This document shows positions 61,894 to 64,000 of a stretch of 64,000 bases of DNA, piece after piece. This DNA comes from Lachnospiraceae bacterium. GTDB taxonomy: Bacteria; Bacillota; Clostridia; Lachnospirales; Lachnospiraceae. The stretch spans positions 124,001-188,000 of the forward strand of contig CAJTHM010000009.1 of NCBI GenBank assembly GCA_910576125.1, written 5' to 3'. Below the pieces are notes generated by a model. The model worked only from the letters and a program-made list of their open reading frames with translations, had not been told where the DNA came from and ran no database searches. Within the stretch, counting starts at the first letter, position 1. The number at the start of each line of letters is the position of its first letter. The position numbers and the translations under genes were made by a program.

Positions 61894-62442
61894 ATGCTGA
61901 TAAAGCCAAGGGAGATGACATTCCCATCGGGAGAGCGGGTGACAATCAGGAGCGCGGTAGCGGAAGATGCGGAGTCTCTGTGCATCCATCGGATGATTAC
62001 ATCATCGGAAACCGATTTCATGGCCAGGTATCCCGAGGAGTGCAATATGGACATAAATGTCATGCAGGCCAATCTGACGGAAATCGCGGAGAGCCCCAAA
62101 TGCTATATGGTGACGGCGTTTCTGGAGGAGCGGGTCATCGCGGACCTGGGGGTATCTTATGTCCGCAGCCATCAGAAATACCGCCACAGGGCATACATGG
62201 GCATTTCCATCCAGGAGCGCTACTGCAACCTGGGCCTTGGCAGCATCCTGGTGGAAATCGCGCTGAACCAGGCGCGGGAAAACAGATTTGAGCAGATGGA
62301 GCTGGGGGCGTTCGCGGACAACGCCCGGGCCATCCGCCTGTATGAGAAATACGGTTTCCGGCAATATGGAATCCAGCCCAGGGCATTTAAGCTGAAAGAC
62401 GGCTCATACCATGACGAAGTGATCATGGTTAAGATGCTGTGA
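61894..62442 (+). CDS. GNAT-family N-acetyltransferase
   Basis: 182 aa. VTIRSAVAEDAESLCIHRM is the usual N-terminal strand-helix, YMGISIQERYCNLGLGSILV holds the acetyl-CoA-binding Q/R-x-x-G-x-G/A-like loop, and ELGAFADNARAIRLYEKYGF is the diagnostic C-terminal motif. The ATG at 61894 has GGTGG upstream; a GTG three codons earlier is less likely. The substrate, small molecule or protein N-terminus, is unknown. Confidence 0.88.
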   Translation: MLIKPREMTFPSGERVTIRSAVAEDAESLCIHRMITSSETDFMARYPEECNMDINVMQANLTEIAESPKCYMVTAFLEERVIADLGVSYVRSHQKYRHRAYMGISIQERYCNLGLGSILVEIALNQARENRFEQMELGAFADNARAIRLYEKYGFRQYGIQPRAFKLKDGSYHDEVIMVKML

Positions 62443-62597
62443 ACCCTTCGTGGGAGTGAACACAGACTGGATAGAATGGCTCATGAACTTGTAAATTCCA
62501 AAAAAGGATGATAAGCTGAAAGCCAGGTGGAGGACGGCATGGGGCCAAAAAGGCAGAGGAAGACAAAAAGCCGTGCTCAGAACAGGAGAGAAAGATT

Positions 62598-63755
62598 ATG
62601 GAGCATGGGAATCAGGAAATCGGTCTGAAGAAAGGACCTTATCTGCAGTTGCCGGTGAAAGATGGCATCACCATTATGTGGGAGACCAGTGAGTCCGTGC
62701 CTGGCTATGTCAGGGTGTATCAGGCCACGAACCGGCAGAAGCCTGACCGCAGCCGGCCATGCGGGCAGTTTTCCTGCGGGGCGGACAGGATGCACAGGGT
62801 ACAGGTCACAGGGTTAGAAGCCGGGAAGAACTATTGCTATGAACTGGTGTCGGAGGATGGGACGGCCCTTACGGAATGCTTCCCTTTCTGCACGGCGCCA
62901 AAGGAGGATGCGGCAATCCGTTTCGTGCTGACCGCGGAATATGGCGGCAGCAGCGCTCCTGATGGCATTTATGCCCGGCCTCTGATTGAGCTGATGGGAT
63001 ATGAGCACCCTGACTTCCTGCTTTCTGTGGGGGACATGGTCAACGACGGAACACAGGAGGAGGCCTGGAATACCTATATTTTCGGGCCTTTTGCCGCATT
63101 GCTGCGCAGCACGTCTTTTTATCCCTGCATCGGGAACCATGAGGTGGGGGACAAGATTGCGAATGGGCGGCAGCCGGAGATATATGCTTATTACAATCAA
63201 TATTTTGCCATGCCCCATTACTATTCCTTTGATTACGGTTGTGCCCACTTCTGCGTGTTAGACGCGCCTAACTTATGCCCTTATGAGGATTTGGTGAGTT
63301 ACATGCCAAAATTGCCGGAGGACTACAGGGAATCGGAACAGTTCAGATTCCTGGTACAGGACTTGGCGGCCTGCGATAAGCCCTGGAAATTTGTCGTTTT
63401 TCATTATCCGCCGTATACCTCATCCTACGTGGATGTGCCGGCTTTGCAGGTGCTGGCTCCGATTCTGGAGCAGTATGGGGTGGATATCGTCTTTAACTCC
63501 CATGCCATTCTGTATGACCGCTCCCACCCGATTGCCGGAGGGAAAGTCGCACCGGTGGGTGTGCGGTATATTCTGGTAGGGGGATTTGAGAAGTTTGACG
63601 ACTGGTTTCCTCCTAGGCTGAATGGTTTCTCAGCCCGGAGCGTCGGCAACCGGCCCGGTTATGTGCGGGTTGCGCTCACGCCTTACCGGCTGGAGCTACA
63701 GGCAATTGATTATGAGGGGAAGCTGTTTGATGTGCTGAATATAGATAAAAAATGA
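62598..63755 (+). CDS. Purple-acid-phosphatase-like protein with altered metal site
   Basis: 385 aa. An N-terminal fibronectin-III-like domain (about 10-100: YLQLPVKDGITIMWETSES) precedes a calcineurin-like phosphoesterase domain. Expected ligands: SVGDMVNDG and GNHEVGD are intact and HYPPYTSS keeps the His. However, the first motif reads LTAEYGGSS where the family has an Asp, and the last reads NSHAILYDRSHP where GHxHxYxR is usual, so the second His is lost. No signal peptide is visible, unlike most secreted purple acid phosphatases. AGGAGAG precedes the ATG. Activity may be reduced or altered. Confidence 0.72.
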   Translation: MEHGNQEIGLKKGPYLQLPVKDGITIMWETSESVPGYVRVYQATNRQKPDRSRPCGQFSCGADRMHRVQVTGLEAGKNYCYELVSEDGTALTECFPFCTAPKEDAAIRFVLTAEYGGSSAPDGIYARPLIELMGYEHPDFLLSVGDMVNDGTQEEAWNTYIFGPFAALLRSTSFYPCIGNHEVGDKIANGRQPEIYAYYNQYFAMPHYYSFDYGCAHFCVLDAPNLCPYEDLVSYMPKLPEDYRESEQFRFLVQDLAACDKPWKFVVFHYPPYTSSYVDVPALQVLAPILEQYGVDIVFNSHAILYDRSHPIAGGKVAPVGVRYILVGGFEKFDDWFPPRLNGFSARSVGNRPGYVRVALTPYRLELQAIDYEGKLFDVLNIDKK

Positions 63756-63779
63756 TAAAAACCGGGACTGGTCGTATAG

Positions 63780-63815
63780 GTGCAGGAAGCAGGGATAGAA
63801 CGATGCTTCCTGCAC
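63780..63815. terminator. Inverted repeat between convergent genes at the right end
   Basis: GTGCAGGAAGCA (63780-63791) and TGCTTCCTGCAC (63804-63815) form a perfect 12-bp stem between the phosphatase-like gene and the P5C dehydrogenase gene. No T tract follows on either side, so termination is likely but not proven. Confidence 0.6.
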
Positions 63816-63839
63816 TGCGGGGAGTTTCATTTGCGGATG

Positions 63840-64000
63840 TTATGCTTCCGTCATATAAGGATAAGCGATGGCGCTGGAGGGGCAGAAGCTCTCTTTCACC
63901 GTGTGCGCGCTGACCCAGCGGATCATGTTCAGGGCCGTGCCCGCCTTGTCATTGGTGCCGGAAGCCCTGGCACCGCCGAAAGGCTGCTGTCCAACCACTG
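63840..64000 (-). CDS. 1-Pyrroline-5-carboxylate dehydrogenase, C-terminal end only
   Basis: On the minus strand the last 53 codons enter from the right edge and stop at TAA (63842-63840). GQQPFGGARASGTNDKAGTA and TVKESFCPSS match the C-terminus of L-glutamate gamma-semialdehyde dehydrogenase (PruA/RocA), which oxidises P5C to glutamate in proline and arginine breakdown. The catalytic part lies outside the window, so only family membership can be stated. Confidence 0.82.
   Translation of the reverse strand, partial: VVGQQPFGGARASGTNDKAGTALNMIRWVSAHTVKESFCPSSAIAYPYMTEA

Noticed and set aside
1..64000. tRNA, rRNA, insertion-sequence or prophage genes
   Set aside because: I looked for cloverleaf-like ends, rRNA stretches, transposase or integrase signatures and phage structural genes and saw none. 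Small or divergent RNAs could be missed by eye.

Overview
The window looks like chromosomal DNA from a spore-forming, moderately GC-rich clostridium, most likely a gut Lachnospiraceae. The grounds are spoVG and spoVT, a DnaD/DnaI-type primosome pair, a glgC-glgD pair, LplA/LplB/YtcP-type sugar importer genes without an ATPase, an AgrC/LytTR-type two-component system and a T-box in front of ileS. This placement rests on gene content and protein style only; no 16S or database comparison was possible.

Layout. 0-5.6 kb: end of an unknown gene, then a minus-strand block murC, DnaD-like, DnaI/DnaC-like, prs, with a cluster of DnaA-box-like 9-mers between murC and the primosome genes. 6-8.8 kb: glgC-glgD (ADP-glucose synthesis) and spoVG. 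8.9-10.8 kb: an ABC-F ATPase with a long leader holding a four-codon ORF and a hairpin. 10.9-15.2 kb: an AT-rich restriction-modification island (small HTH protein, two C5 methyltransferases, a DUF3883 putative nuclease, Vsr) just upstream of pth-mfd. 19.5-21 kb: a 33-aa ORF, a long inverted repeat, a P-loop kinase and a decayed AAA/PD-(D/E)XK gene. 21-28.7 kb: AraC regulator, sugar-binding lipoprotein, two permeases and a GH78 rhamnosidase, together a rhamnoside-utilisation locus. 28.7-32.1 kb: divergent DegV and DUF1836 genes sharing a twin-operator promoter region, then the scar of a deletion joining an M42 peptidase to an AprA-like flavoprotein, with its ferredoxin partner left behind. 32.3-39.5 kb: MATE pump, M20 dipeptidase, AgrC-like kinase (frameshifted), LytTR regulator with a duplicated 5' end, ABC ATPase and permease. 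39.6-42.8 kb: spoVT, fused remnants of a histidine kinase and an ABC ATPase, an APH-like kinase. 42.8-46.9 kb: DUF2142 membrane protein, nicotinate phosphoribosyltransferase, a coiled-coil protein. 47-50.8 kb: a 1286-aa Hsp70-like protein with a repeat-rich linker. 50.9-54.5 kb: T-box and IleRS of type 2. 54.5-64 kb: GyrI-like protein, glycogen phosphorylase, a lipoprotein phosphoesterase, an aconitase-family hydratase, GNAT, a purple-acid-phosphatase-like protein and the end of a P5C dehydrogenase gene.

Themes. Glycogen synthesis (glgC, glgD) and breakdown (glgP) are both present but 50 kb apart. Several loci between 20 and 42 kb are broken by deletions or single-base homopolymer shifts, suggesting active gene decay or, for the single-base cases, sequencing error. 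The best candidates for little-described biology are the coiled-coil/Hsp70-like pair, the two-methyltransferase island with a DUF3883 protein, the ABC-F leader, the DegV/DUF1836 twin operators and the ileS T-box with a non-canonical antiterminator bulge. All function statements come from motif reading by eye.
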